The notes: generated by a model from the letters alone, not told the origin. A DNA stretch of 34,684 bases from Aggregatilineales bacterium (GCA_029976005.1 JARKOQ010000268.1:1-34684), one strand, 5' to 3'; positions 18,185 to 26,197 are shown, counted from the first letter of the stretch. Numbers and translations: made by a program.

Positions 18185-20785
18185 ATGAACAAGATTCGTT
18201 TGTTTTTGTCGAGGACGGTCGAAGGCCGCCAGTACCGCCGCCGTCTGCTGCCCTATTTCGGTGTGGCGGGCTTCCTGGTCGTGGTGCTGCTGGCCATTCC
18301 GCCGGTCTGGGAATACTCCAACTCCGTCCCGTTCTGCGGCGAGACCTGCCATACCATGCCCCCCGAATACCAGACGTATCTGGTTTCGCCGCACGCCCGC
18401 GTCCTGTGTGTGGACTGCCACATCGGGCGCGGCCTGATCATCCAGCAGGCCTTCCGCAAGGTCGGGCACATGCGCCTGTTGTGGGCCACGCTCACCAACA
18501 GCTACGAATACCCCATCATGGTCAGCAGCATGCGCCCGGCCCGCGACACGTGCGAGCTATGCCACTTCCCGGAGAAATTCTCCGACGACAGCCTGCGCGA
18601 GCTGGAGCGCAGCCGCGAGAACGAGGCCAACACGCCCTACCAGATTTACCTGCTGATGCACACCGGGGGCGGCAGCGCCCGCGAAGGGCTGGGCCTGGGC
18701 ATCCACTGGCACGTGGAAAACAAGCTGGAGTACATCGCCACCGACAACCTTGACCAGGACATCCCCTGGATTCGGGTGACCAACGCCGATGGCACGACGA
18801 CGGTCTACACCAGCACGGAGTCGACCATCGACGAGGCCGGTCTGGAGCAGTACACGATCCGCGAGATGGACTGCATGACCTGCCACAACCGGATTTCGCA
18901 CCTGATCGAGCCGCCGCGCCAGCTCGTCGACGATGCCCTGGCTCGCGGCGACCTCCCGCGCGAGGTGCCCAACATCCGCTACATGGGCGAGACCGTGCTG
19001 GCCGCCGAGTACGACTCCAGCGCGGCGGCGGCCGAAGGCATCCGGACGCTTGAGGCCTACTACCAGGAGAACTACCCGGACTTCTACCAGACCAACCAGG
19101 CCCTGGTGGACAATGCCGTGACGCTCCTCCAGTCGTTGTGGAGCGCCAACAACTACGTCGAGCAGGAACTGAACTGGCAGACTCACCCCAGCAACATCGG
19201 CCACCGCGACTGGCCGGGCTGCTTCCGCTGCCACGATGGGCGGCACTTCAGCACGGAAGGCGAGCCGATCCGCCTGGAATGCAACCTGTGCCATTCGATC
19301 CCGCTGGTGGTCAAACCCGGCGACATCGAGCCGGTCCTGCCCCTCGCCACCGGCCAGGAGCCGGAGTCGCACCTGAGCGGCGACTGGGTCAGCCGCCACC
19401 ACAACGAGTTCGATCGCTCCTGCGCCAACTGCCATACGGTGGAAAATCCCGGCGGGACGAGCGACACCAGCTTCTGCTCCAACAGCGCCTGCCACGGCAC
19501 GACCTGGCGCTTCGCCGGGTTCGATGCCCCGGCCCTGGCTCTGGAGATGGGCCTGATTCAGGAACCCGCCGCCGAGGAGCCGGTCGCGCTGCCGGAGACC
19601 CTGACCTACCAGGAGCTTCGGCCGGTGCTGGCCGCCGAATGCGGCGACTGCCACGGGGAGAATCCCACGGCCGGGCTGCGCGTGACTGATTACGCCAGCC
19701 TGATGGCCGGCGGCCGGGACGGGGCGGTGATCGTCCCCGGCGACCCGGACGGCAGCCTGATCTTCACAATGCTCGGCCAGGGGCACTTCGGGGCGCTGAC
19801 CAGCGCCCAGCTTGAGCTGCTGCGCCAGTGGGTTGCGGCGGGCGCGCCGGAGGGCGCTCCGGCGGTGGCCGCGCCGGAAGTGATCACCTACCAGACCCTC
19901 CAGCCGGTGTTCGTGCAGACGTGCGGCGAGTGCCACAGCGGCGACCGGCCGCGCGCCGGTCTCGACCTGACCACCTACGCCTCCATCATGAAAGGCAGCC
20001 GGGGCGGGACGGTGATCGAGCCGGGCGACCTGGACGCCAGCTACATCCTGACCGTCCTGGGCGAAGGCCACTTCGCGGCCCTGACCGACGAGCAGATGGG
20101 CCAGTTGCGCGAATGGATCGCGTCCGGCGCGCCGGAGACGCCGGCGGATGTCATCCCGGCGACCGAGGCTGCCCCGGCGGAGACCGCCACCGAAAGCGGC
20201 GGTTGGGCCGCCTTGCAACCGATCCTGATCGCAGCCTGCGGGGAGTGTCACGGCGGCGACCGGCCGCGCGCCGGGCTGGACCTGACCACCTACGCCGGGA
20301 TCATGGCCGGCAGCCGGGGCGGCTCGGTGGTCGAGCCGGGCGATCCGGCCAACAGCTACATCCTGGAAGTCCAGGGCGAGGCGCATCATGCCAACCTTAC
20401 CCCCGACCAGATGCAGCTCCTCCAGGACTGGATCGCCGCCGGCGCGCCGGAAACGGGCGGCGGGACAGCCCCGGCGGAGACAGCTCCAACCGAGGCGGCC
20501 CCGACGGAATCTTCGGCCGCCGGCGGCATGACCTATGCCGCCTTGCAACCGATCCTGATCGCAGCCTGCGGGGAGTGTCACGGCGGCGACCGGCCGCGCG
20601 CCGGGCTGGATCTGACCACCTACGCCGGGATCATGGCCGGCAGCCGGGGCGGCTCGGTCATCGAGCCGGGCGATCCGGCCAACAGCTACATCCTGGAAGT
20701 CCAGGGCGAGGCGCATCACGCCAATCTCACCCCCGACCAGATGCAGCTCCTCCAGGACTGGATCGCCGCCGGCGCGCCGGAATAG
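18185..20785 (+). CDS. NapC/NirT-like multihaem cytochrome with four C-terminal cytochrome repeats
   Basis: An 866-residue membrane-anchored cytochrome with about 12 haem sites. One transmembrane helix lies at about 24-43. The N-terminal part is NapC/NirT-like: CGETCH (Cys51, a CX3CH site followed by TMPPEY), CVDCH (75), CELCH (123) and CMTCH (230). Further sites are CFRCH (346), CNLCH (366), CANCH (413) and CSNSACH (431, CX4CH). The C-terminal half holds four repeats with one haem each (Cys486, 580, 685, 795), sharing CGECHGGDRPRAGLDLTTYA, a GGSVxEPGDP turn and LLQDWIAAGAPE; they resemble Planctomycete-type cytochrome C domains. Repeats 3 and 4 are nearly identical in DNA. Ala/Thr/Glu/Pro-rich linkers separate the repeats. 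The protein could take electrons from quinol and pass them outward. Confidence 0.9.
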   Translation: MNKIRLFLSRTVEGRQYRRRLLPYFGVAGFLVVVLLAIPPVWEYSNSVPFCGETCHTMPPEYQTYLVSPHARVLCVDCHIGRGLIIQQAFRKVGHMRLLWATLTNSYEYPIMVSSMRPARDTCELCHFPEKFSDDSLRELERSRENEANTPYQIYLLMHTGGGSAREGLGLGIHWHVENKLEYIATDNLDQDIPWIRVTNADGTTTVYTSTESTIDEAGLEQYTIREMDCMTCHNRISHLIEPPRQLVDDALARGDLPREVPNIRYMGETVLAAEYDSSAAAAEGIRTLEAYYQENYPDFYQTNQALVDNAVTLLQSLWSANNYVEQELNWQTHPSNIGHRDWPGCFRCHDGRHFSTEGEPIRLECNLCHSIPLVVKPGDIEPVLPLATGQEPESHLSGDWVSRHHNEFDRSCANCHTVENPGGTSDTSFCSNSACHGTTWRFAGFDAPALALEMGLIQEPAAEEPVALPETLTYQELRPVLAAECGDCHGENPTAGLRVTDYASLMAGGRDGAVIVPGDPDGSLIFTMLGQGHFGALTSAQLELLRQWVAAGAPEGAPAVAAPEVITYQTLQPVFVQTCGECHSGDRPRAGLDLTTYASIMKGSRGGTVIEPGDLDASYILTVLGEGHFAALTDEQMGQLREWIASGAPETPADVIPATEAAPAETATESGGWAALQPILIAACGECHGGDRPRAGLDLTTYAGIMAGSRGGSVVEPGDPANSYILEVQGEAHHANLTPDQMQLLQDWIAAGAPETGGGTAPAETAPTEAAPTESSAAGGMTYAALQPILIAACGECHGGDRPRAGLDLTTYAGIMAGSRGGSVIEPGDPANSYILEVQGEAHHANLTPDQMQLLQDWIAAGAPE
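20207..20782 (+). repeat. Recent in-frame tandem duplication within the cytochrome gene
   Basis: Bases 20207-20452 and 20537-20782 are the same 246-base unit at a spacing of exactly 330 bases (110 codons). I count six differences, of which five leave the protein unchanged and one gives Val to Ile. The unit covers a whole haem domain, from AALQPILIAACGECH to the final WIAAGAPE. Confidence 0.9.
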
Positions 20786-20797
20786 GTTCAATCAATC

Positions 20798-20873
20798 GCA
20801 GCGGCGGACGGTATCCGCCGCTGCCCGATGTCCGAGGAATGACCCACGGGACGAGGCAAACCTCGTCCCGTGG
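20798..20873. terminator. Two tandem hairpins between converging genes
   Basis: First hairpin: GCAGCGGCGGA/TCCGCCGCTGC, 11 pairs, 20798-20824. Second: CCACGGGACGAGG/CCTCGTCCCGTGG, 13 pairs with a CAAA loop, 20844-20873. They fill the 91-base space between the cytochrome stop and the methyltransferase stop on the opposite strand. Neither has a T-tract, yet their place suggests a two-way end of transcription. Confidence 0.65.
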
Positions 20874-20876
20874 CGA

Positions 20877-21713
20877 TCAGGCCCGCCGCTCGCCCTCGAT
20901 GAAGGCCATCGGGACGGTCAGGGCCAGCTCGCCCTGGCGCTCGGCCACCTGGTTGAGCCGCGCTTCCAGTGCCGCGAAGACCTCGTGATGCAGCGCTTCG
21001 GGCAGCACTTCGCGCCAGGCTTCCATGAACGCCATCTGGATGAAGGTGTGGTTCAGCATGGCCGTGCCGTTCAGGTAGCGCAGGATGACGGCCTGCTCGT
21101 CGATGCGCCGGACGCGAAAGCCTGCCATCTCCAGCAGGCGCTGGGTGCCCAGGGCGGTGGCGCGGTGGTTGACGTGCTCGCGCAGCCGTTCGACCATCTC
21201 CGGCTGGCCCAGATCGCGCAGGACCTGCTCGAAGACCGCGTAGAACTCGGCCATGTGCCCGCGCAGGTTGGTGGTCAGGGCGATTCTGGCCCCAGGACGG
21301 GCCACGCGCGCGGCTTCGACCAGCGCGTCCGCCGGCGAAGAGAAGTTGTTCAGCCCCAGGTTGGAAACAATCAGATCGATGCTGGCGGCAGGCAGCGGCA
21401 GGGCCAGCCCGTCGCCCTGGATCAGGTGGACGTGGCGCACCTGAAGGCGCGTGATGCGCTGCCGGGCGCGGGCCAGGGCCGCGCCCCAGGGATCGACGCC
21501 GAACGCCCGGCAGGATGCCCCCAGGCGCTGGGCCAGCTCGATCAGCGGGAAGCCGGGGCCGCAGCCCAGGTCGAGCACGCTCAGGTTGGGTCGCAGGCGG
21601 AGCCGGTCGAGCAGCAGCAGTCCGAAAGGGGCCGACCAGAGGGGCACTTCGTCGTACAGGTTCACGAGGCTGGGATCGTTCCAGTCGAATGACCGGAGCA
21701 GGTAATCGGTCAT
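20877..21713 (-). CDS. SAM-dependent class I methyltransferase
   Basis: A 278-residue methyltransferase with a Rossmann-type SAM site: motif I VLDLGCGPG (46-54), acidic residue Asp74 at the end of strand 2 (FGVDPWG), motif with GDGLALPLP (100-108) and motif IV-like LIVSNLGLNNF (114-124). This is the methyltransferase type 11/25 style; the C-terminal 100 residues are helical and probably form the substrate lid. The substrate cannot be named from sequence. The start at 21713 is the only sensible one, giving a core fold of normal length. It lies downstream of, and on the same strand as, the membrane protein gene at 21822-23054, with a 108-base spacer. Confidence 0.9.
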   Translation of the reverse strand: MTDYLLRSFDWNDPSLVNLYDEVPLWSAPFGLLLLDRLRLRPNLSVLDLGCGPGFPLIELAQRLGASCRAFGVDPWGAALARARQRITRLQVRHVHLIQGDGLALPLPAASIDLIVSNLGLNNFSSPADALVEAARVARPGARIALTTNLRGHMAEFYAVFEQVLRDLGQPEMVERLREHVNHRATALGTQRLLEMAGFRVRRIDEQAVILRYLNGTAMLNHTFIQMAFMEAWREVLPEALHHEVFAALEARLNQVAERQGELALTVPMAFIEGERRA

Positions 21714-21821
21714 ATCGGTGAGCCTTAATCCAAATTAGCGCATGCGCCTATCATAGTCCAATCCAGCAAAACGCGCCGGGGGTCCGGCGCGTCGGCGGAA
21801 GATGAGGCTTTGGAGTGGGCG

Positions 21822-23054
21822 CTAATCCAGCTCGACGTACTCCAGCTCCAGGCCGGGCTGGGTGACCTGGGTGGACGGGCTGGCCGGGCGCGGGCTGCTT
21901 TCCGGGCGGGATGGGCCGGCCGGGCGCGTCCGGATCGAGCTGGCGCGGCCGGAGTGGCTGCGGACGGGGCCGGCCCCCCGCGCCGCCGGGGCCGGCTCCG
22001 CGCGGACAGACTCAACCTGCGGCGGTTCGTAGCGCGGCGGTTCGTCGCGCACGGCGGGGACGGTCTGGGTGCGGGTGATGTCGGCCCCTTCGCGCGGGGT
22101 ATCGCTGGCCCACAGGGAGGTCACGCCGCTGCGCCGCACGTCCGGCTCGCGGCTCTCGGCGGCCGGGGAGCGCGGCTCGCTCCGGCCGGTGTAGCTGGCG
22201 CTGGCGACCGGCTCCGGCCGGGCGACCTCGGCATAGGCCGGGGGCGTGGGCACGCTGCTGGTCGGATAACCCGGCCGGGTGCTCTCCCCGGCCCCGCGCC
22301 CAAACAGGCTGCGGCTGGCGTCGTAGACGCGCCGCTCGCCGGAGGTATCGGCGGCGCGAGCGTAGGAGGACGAGGCCAGCGGCTGGCCGAGGGCGGGGGC
22401 GGAAGACGGCTTCGGGACGGCGCGCGATTCCCCGCGCCCGAACAGGCCGCGGCGCTCCTCATGCGAGTGGGACTCGCTCCGCCCGACCGGGCGGGCCGTG
22501 CCTTCCACGTAGCCGGTCGCGCGCCGGTCGGCGGTGGTGAAGATGTGATCCCCGGCGAAGGCGAATGTCCCGATGATCAGGATGCGCGTCACCCAGACCA
22601 GGACGGCGATGAAGATCGGCCCGTAGAGCAGGACATCCTGGCGGGTAAGCAGCTCGTTGCCGAGCGCGGGATTTTCCGAGAGGGCGCTGCCCACGCCCCA
22701 CCAGGTCATCAGGGCGTTCATGCTGGCCCCCAGGAACCAGGCCCCGGTCAGCAGCCAGATTTCCTTCGGTTCCTTGCGCCCGGTTTCCGGCGTGAACAGG
22801 CGGGCCAGCCCGGCGAAGTCGATCCCGCAGAAGGCGATCGCCAGCACCTTGGCCCAGGTCGCCACTCCCAGGGCGTCGCGCGCGCCGAACAGGGTTTGCA
22901 GGGCGAATTCGGTCGTGGCGAAGTTGAACAGCTCGAACGCCACCAGCGCCCCCAGCAGGATCAGGCCAAACCACAGGCCGCGCGCGCGGATTCGGTGGCG
23001 GAAATTACGCATGGATGTGAACAGATTCGGGTTGAGTTCGATCGTCGTGGCCAT
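21822..23054 (-). CDS. Membrane protein with long disordered tail, possible SOS-type regulation
   Basis: I do not recognise the family. The 410-residue protein has four likely helices in its first half (about 26-48, 62-83, 100-124 and 139-168) and a tail of more than 200 residues rich in Ser, Pro, Arg, Glu and Ala, with repeated GLFGRGES/SLFGRGAGES segments. The tail is probably disordered and cytoplasmic or extracellular. The start at 23054 (MATTIELNP) follows AGGAG eight bases upstream; the frame is open 24 codons further, but that part overlaps the -10 box and operator. The promoter carries two GAAC-N4-GTTC palindromes, so DNA damage or another LexA-like regulator could control it. Confidence 0.78.
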   Translation of the reverse strand: MATTIELNPNLFTSMRNFRHRIRARGLWFGLILLGALVAFELFNFATTEFALQTLFGARDALGVATWAKVLAIAFCGIDFAGLARLFTPETGRKEPKEIWLLTGAWFLGASMNALMTWWGVGSALSENPALGNELLTRQDVLLYGPIFIAVLVWVTRILIIGTFAFAGDHIFTTADRRATGYVEGTARPVGRSESHSHEERRGLFGRGESRAVPKPSSAPALGQPLASSSYARAADTSGERRVYDASRSLFGRGAGESTRPGYPTSSVPTPPAYAEVARPEPVASASYTGRSEPRSPAAESREPDVRRSGVTSLWASDTPREGADITRTQTVPAVRDEPPRYEPPQVESVRAEPAPAARGAGPVRSHSGRASSIRTRPAGPSRPESSPRPASPSTQVTQPGLELEYVELD

Positions 23055-23078
23055 CACCCACACTCCTGATCGGGCCTT

Positions 23079-23126
23079 GAACATTTGTTCTATTCCTAGT
23101 GTACGAGCGAACGCCCGTTCTGTCAA
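23079..23126 (-). promoter_or_regulatory. Promoter with two LexA-like operator boxes
   Basis: On the minus strand TTGACA (23121-23126) and TACACT (23098-23103) are spaced by 17 bases, a strong promoter with transcription expected near 23091. Two GAAC-N4-GTTC palindromes lie in it, exactly 30 bases apart: GAACGCCCGTTC (23109-23120) inside the spacer, and GAACATTTGTTC (23079-23090) at the start point. This is the core of the Gram-positive type SOS box; binding of LexA here is inference. Confidence 0.7.
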
Positions 23127-23369
23127 ACGATCAAGACCCGGTTCCGGTTAGGAAGTGGTTAGAGTCCGGCGGGGGCCGGTTCGGGCAGGGGCATCATCCG
23201 ATTCTGACGGCGGAATCGGCCAGATCGAGGTAAGGTCTGGGGGGAAATACTCTGGAGCACACAGACGGGTATGGGATCGCGGCGGCAGGTATCACGCGGT
23301 CGCCCCCTCAGGGCGCGTCGCTTCCGACGCCGCGATCACCCTCATATATGGAATGGAAAGGAACGAGTC

Positions 23370-24161
23370 ATGACGGACAAGCCTACCCTCATCATCACCG
23401 GTGCGTCGCGCGGGCTGGGGGCGGCGACGGCCCGGATCGCCGCCGGGATCGGGGCCAACGTCGTCCTGATGGCGCGCTCGGCGGCCGATCTGGAAGACGT
23501 GGCGCGGGAAATCCGCGCGGCGGGCGGGACGGCCCTGCCCGTCCCCGGCGACGTGACCCATGCCGAGGACTGCCGCCGGGTTGTTGCGGTGGCGGTGGAG
23601 CGCTTCGGGCGGGTGGACGGGCTGATCAACAACGCGGGCGTGATCGAGCCGCTGGCGCGCGTGGCGGACGCCGATCCCGATGTCTGGGAGGCGCTGCTCC
23701 ACGTCAACCTGATTGGCGCGCTGCGCATGACGTGCGAAGCCCTGCCCTTCCTGCGCCGGTCCCAGGGCCGCATCGTCAACGTCTCCAGCGGTGTGAGCCT
23801 CACGCCGCGGGCCGGCTTTGGCGCGTACGCGGCGTCCAAGGGGGCGCTCAACGTGTTCACCAAATCCCTGGTCCTGGAGGAGCCGCGGATCACGTCCGTG
23901 GCCTTCCGGCCAGGCCCGGTCGACACCATCATGCAGGATGTGATCCGGGCGGCCGGTCCGGCCCGCACGTCGGATGAAACGCACGCGGAATTCATGGGCC
24001 ACAAAGCGCAGGGGACGCTCCTGCCGCCGGAGGTGCCGGGCCGCGCCCTGGCCGTGCTGGCCCTGTATGCAACCCGCGACATCGAGGGCGAACTGGTCAG
24101 TTGGAAAGATGAGCGCGTCGCGGCCCTGGTGGCCCGCTATGCCCCGGCGGACAGGGCATAG
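23370..24161 (+). CDS. Short-chain dehydrogenase/reductase
   Basis: A 263-residue SDR enzyme using NAD(P)H. Cofactor motif TGASRGLG (10-17), acidic GDVT (60-63), NNAG (87-90) and the catalytic set Asn113, Ser140, Tyr153 and Lys157 (YAASK) are all present; RPGPVDT follows at about 179-185. Arg36 after the second strand hints at NADP preference. It is a classical SDR of normal length; the real substrate is unknown and relatives include sepiapterin-reductase-like and 3-oxoacyl-ACP-reductase-like enzymes. The ATG at 23370 follows AAAGGA. The frame is open upstream to 23271 but without support. A lipoprotein gene follows after 132 bases. Confidence 0.93.
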   Translation: MTDKPTLIITGASRGLGAATARIAAGIGANVVLMARSAADLEDVAREIRAAGGTALPVPGDVTHAEDCRRVVAVAVERFGRVDGLINNAGVIEPLARVADADPDVWEALLHVNLIGALRMTCEALPFLRRSQGRIVNVSSGVSLTPRAGFGAYAASKGALNVFTKSLVLEEPRITSVAFRPGPVDTIMQDVIRAAGPARTSDETHAEFMGHKAQGTLLPPEVPGRALAVLALYATRDIEGELVSWKDERVAALVARYAPADRA

Positions 24162-24293
24162 GCCGTTCACGCGGGTCTCTCGGCTTTAACCTCGATTTCA
24201 AGCAGCGTTAACCGCGGCCGGATACAATGTCGATCGGCGGTTGTTTTGCCTGGAACGCGGTATGACGACGATGTTCGGAGCGAGGAGGAGGCG

Positions 24294-24740
24294 ATGCACC
24301 CGGAGAAGCGTATTCGAGCGACGGGCCGGCCCTGGGCGAGCCTGATCGTGCTGGGACTGCTGGTGATTGGCGTCACCGGTTGCCAGGCATTGAGGGGCGA
24401 CACGAGCTGCGAGGATAACCCGGCGGCGGACTGGCGGGTCGTGTTGCCGCCCAGCGCCGGGCAGGTCGAGGAACGCTGCGCGATGAACCTCGTCAACCCC
24501 AGCTATACCGCCACATTCACCCTGTCCCCGGCCGACCTGGAAGCGTTCCAGGCCAGCATCGTGATCACCGAATGGCAGACCGAGGCATCGGAGGCGCTTG
24601 TTTTCGCGGATGAAGCGGCGCGGATGGAGTCGTTGCGGCTCGGCCGCTATATGGATGGCGTCGTCGCGCTGGAGGTTCTGATTGATACCAGCGATCCGCA
24701 AGCCTATCGCGTGTTTTACGACGCGGCCTACGTGGACTGA
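24294..24740 (+). CDS. Small lipoprotein of unknown function
   Basis: A 148-residue protein with a lipoprotein signal: basic N terminus, hydrophobic residues 15-27 and lipobox VTGC with Cys30. The mature part of about 118 residues contains two more cysteines (CEDNPAADW and ERCAMNLVNPS), which could pair, and a beta-strand-rich middle (YTATFTLSPADLEAF). I know no family. The ATG at 24294 follows GAGGAGGAG. It ends two bases before the stop of lspA on the other strand; lspA encodes the peptidase that would process it, though this may be coincidence. Confidence 0.8.
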   Translation: MHPEKRIRATGRPWASLIVLGLLVIGVTGCQALRGDTSCEDNPAADWRVVLPPSAGQVEERCAMNLVNPSYTATFTLSPADLEAFQASIVITEWQTEASEALVFADEAARMESLRLGRYMDGVVALEVLIDTSDPQAYRVFYDAAYVD

Positions 24741-24742
24741 GA

Positions 24743-25279
24743 TCAGGAAACCGAGGACGGCTTCTCTTCTGGCGGCGGGTTGGTGGGCGGGCCGTCCTGG
24801 TTTTTCCGGGCGGCGCGGCGCTCCTGCCACCACATCAGGGCCAGCAGGCTCAGCGTGCCCACCACGATCCCGCTGTCGGCGATGTTGAAGACCGGCCAGA
24901 ACTTGAAGTCGAGGAAGTCCACCACGTAGCCCTGGCGCAGCCGGTCGATCAGGTTGCCCATCGCCCCGCCCAACTGGAGGCCCAGCGCGATCCCGATCAG
25001 GGGCATCTCGTCCGGCATGGTGCGGTAGAAGTAGATCACGATCCCGACCACGATCACGGCCACCAGGGCGAAAAAAGCCCCGCCATCCGGGAAGAGGCCA
25101 AAGGCCGCCCCGGTGTTGTGGACGCGCGTCACGGTGAAGAGGTGGCGCAGCGAGTCGACCGGCGCCCAGGATTCATACAGGACCAGGTTGGCGACCACCA
25201 GGGCCTTGGTGACCTGGTCGGCGACGATGACGGCAAGAGCAACGGCGATCAGGGAAAACCACTTGCGGGTTCGGATCAC
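24743..25279 (-). CDS. lspA: Lipoprotein signal peptidase II, first copy
   Basis: A 178-residue membrane aspartyl peptidase that cleaves lipoprotein signal peptides before the lipidated Cys. All conserved blocks are present: ADQVTK (20-25), HNTGAAFGL (54-62), GNLIDRL with catalytic Asp112, GYVVDFLDF, and FNIADS with catalytic Asp135. Four helices are predicted. The last 25 residues form a polar Pro/Glu-rich tail. The start codon is GTG at 25279, overlapping the stop of the second copy in GTGA, so the two copies are translationally coupled. This copy matches the family consensus more closely than the other and is the likely main enzyme. Confidence 0.95.
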   Translation of the reverse strand: MIRTRKWFSLIAVALAVIVADQVTKALVVANLVLYESWAPVDSLRHLFTVTRVHNTGAAFGLFPDGGAFFALVAVIVVGIVIYFYRTMPDEMPLIGIALGLQLGGAMGNLIDRLRQGYVVDFLDFKFWPVFNIADSGIVVGTLSLLALMWWQERRAARKNQDGPPTNPPPEEKPSSVS

Positions 25280-25770
25280 GGACAGGGAACCTCATGCTGA
25301 GAGTCTTCGGCGGAAGGGGGAGTCATGCGCCAGATTGTCAGGGCCAGGGCCAGGACTCCGACCGCGATGGCGACGTCGGCGACATTGAAGATCGGCAGGC
25401 CCCGGATGTGCAGGTAATCCACCACGTAGCCCAGTCGCAGGCGGTCGATCAGGTTGCCCAGCGCGCCGCCCATCTGCACGCCAATCGCCAGGCTCAGCCA
25501 CGGCCCTTCTTCGTGCAGCCGGCGGTAGAGCACCAGCAGCACGCCGATCATGACCAGCGAGACCAGGATCAGGAAGGCGTTCGAATCGCGCAGCAGGCTG
25601 AGGGCCATGCCGGTGTTGCGCACGTAGGTCAGGCTGAAGATCGCGTCCAGGGCCGGGATCGGCGCCAGACTGGCATCGACGGGTAAAACGGACGTGACCA
25701 GCGCCTTGGCGACCTGATCCGCGAGGGCAATGCCCAGGGCCAGCCCTCCCACCCACAGGGAACGGCGCAT
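25276..25770 (-). CDS. lspA: Lipoprotein signal peptidase II, second copy
   Basis: A 164-residue paralogue of the adjacent enzyme. ADQVAK (17-22), GNLIDRL with Asp109, GYVVDYLHI and FNVADV with Asp132 keep the catalytic residues. The block that is usually xNTGAAF reads RNTGMALSL (51-59), lacking the aromatic residue, and the loop 29-43 differs from the first copy, so substrate choice may be different. The start at 25770 was chosen because upstream residues are polar and overlap the preceding gene. It follows the zinc-finger gene by 11 bases and overlaps the next lspA by four. Confidence 0.92.
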   Translation of the reverse strand: MRRSLWVGGLALGIALADQVAKALVTSVLPVDASLAPIPALDAIFSLTYVRNTGMALSLLRDSNAFLILVSLVMIGVLLVLYRRLHEEGPWLSLAIGVQMGGALGNLIDRLRLGYVVDYLHIRGLPIFNVADVAIAVGVLALALTIWRMTPPSAEDSQHEVPCP

Positions 25771-25781
25771 GACGGTCTTCC

Positions 25782-26132
25782 TCAGCGCCGCCGGTATTCC
25801 CGCGCCTCGGCGCAGGCCAGGCACAGCGGGGTGTAGGGAATCGCCTCCAGGCGGGCCAGATCGATCTCCTTGCCGCAGTTGTCGCAGCGGCCATAGGTAT
25901 TGTCCTCGAAGCGCGCCAGGGCGTCTTCCACCAGCCGGAGCTGTTTCTGGCTGCTGGTGCGCAGGGCGAGGTCCTTGGCCTGGTCGAAAGCCTGGGTGGC
26001 GTCGTCCGCCTGATGGTTGGTGTAGCCGGTGCCGTCCAGGGCCTGGGTATCCTTCAGGCGGTCGACCTTGACCAGCAGGTCCTCGCGCATCTGGAGCAGA
26101 ACCGGTTTCATTTCGTCAGCAGAACGAATCAT
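25782..26132 (-). CDS. TraR/DksA-type C4 zinc-finger protein
   Basis: A 116-residue protein of the TraR/DksA superfamily, whose members bind in the secondary channel of RNA polymerase. The N-terminal coiled coil reaches a tip at YTNHQADDATQAFDQAKDLA (37-56), much like the NHPAD tip of Bacillus YlyA/YteA proteins, and the zinc finger is Cys83-x2-Cys86...Cys104-x2-Cys107 (CDNC/CLAC). GGAGGG lies seven bases before the ATG. It heads an operon with two lspA genes; in Bacillus subtilis ylyA also sits directly before lspA, so the gene order is an old one. Confidence 0.9.
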   Translation of the reverse strand: MIRSADEMKPVLLQMREDLLVKVDRLKDTQALDGTGYTNHQADDATQAFDQAKDLALRTSSQKQLRLVEDALARFEDNTYGRCDNCGKEIDLARLEAIPYTPLCLACAEAREYRRR

Positions 26133-26197
26133 CGTCCGCCCTCCGTGGAACGCGCAGCATGATGAGGGCAGGCTGCGTAACCCAACGATAACCGATC

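Noticed and set aside
19600..20785. Regularly spaced repeats as a possible CRISPR array
   Set aside because: The units are long, coding, in one frame and contain one haem motif each; spacing and sequence do not fit CRISPR.
18557..20791. A 744-codon open frame on the minus strand opposite the cytochrome gene
   Set aside because: The opposite strand carries haem motifs in the correct frame; this frame only repeats because the cytochrome domains repeat.
20877..23054. Methyltransferase and membrane protein as one functional operon with the cytochromes
   Set aside because: They are on the opposite strand, separated by two hairpins, and share no visible theme with electron transport.
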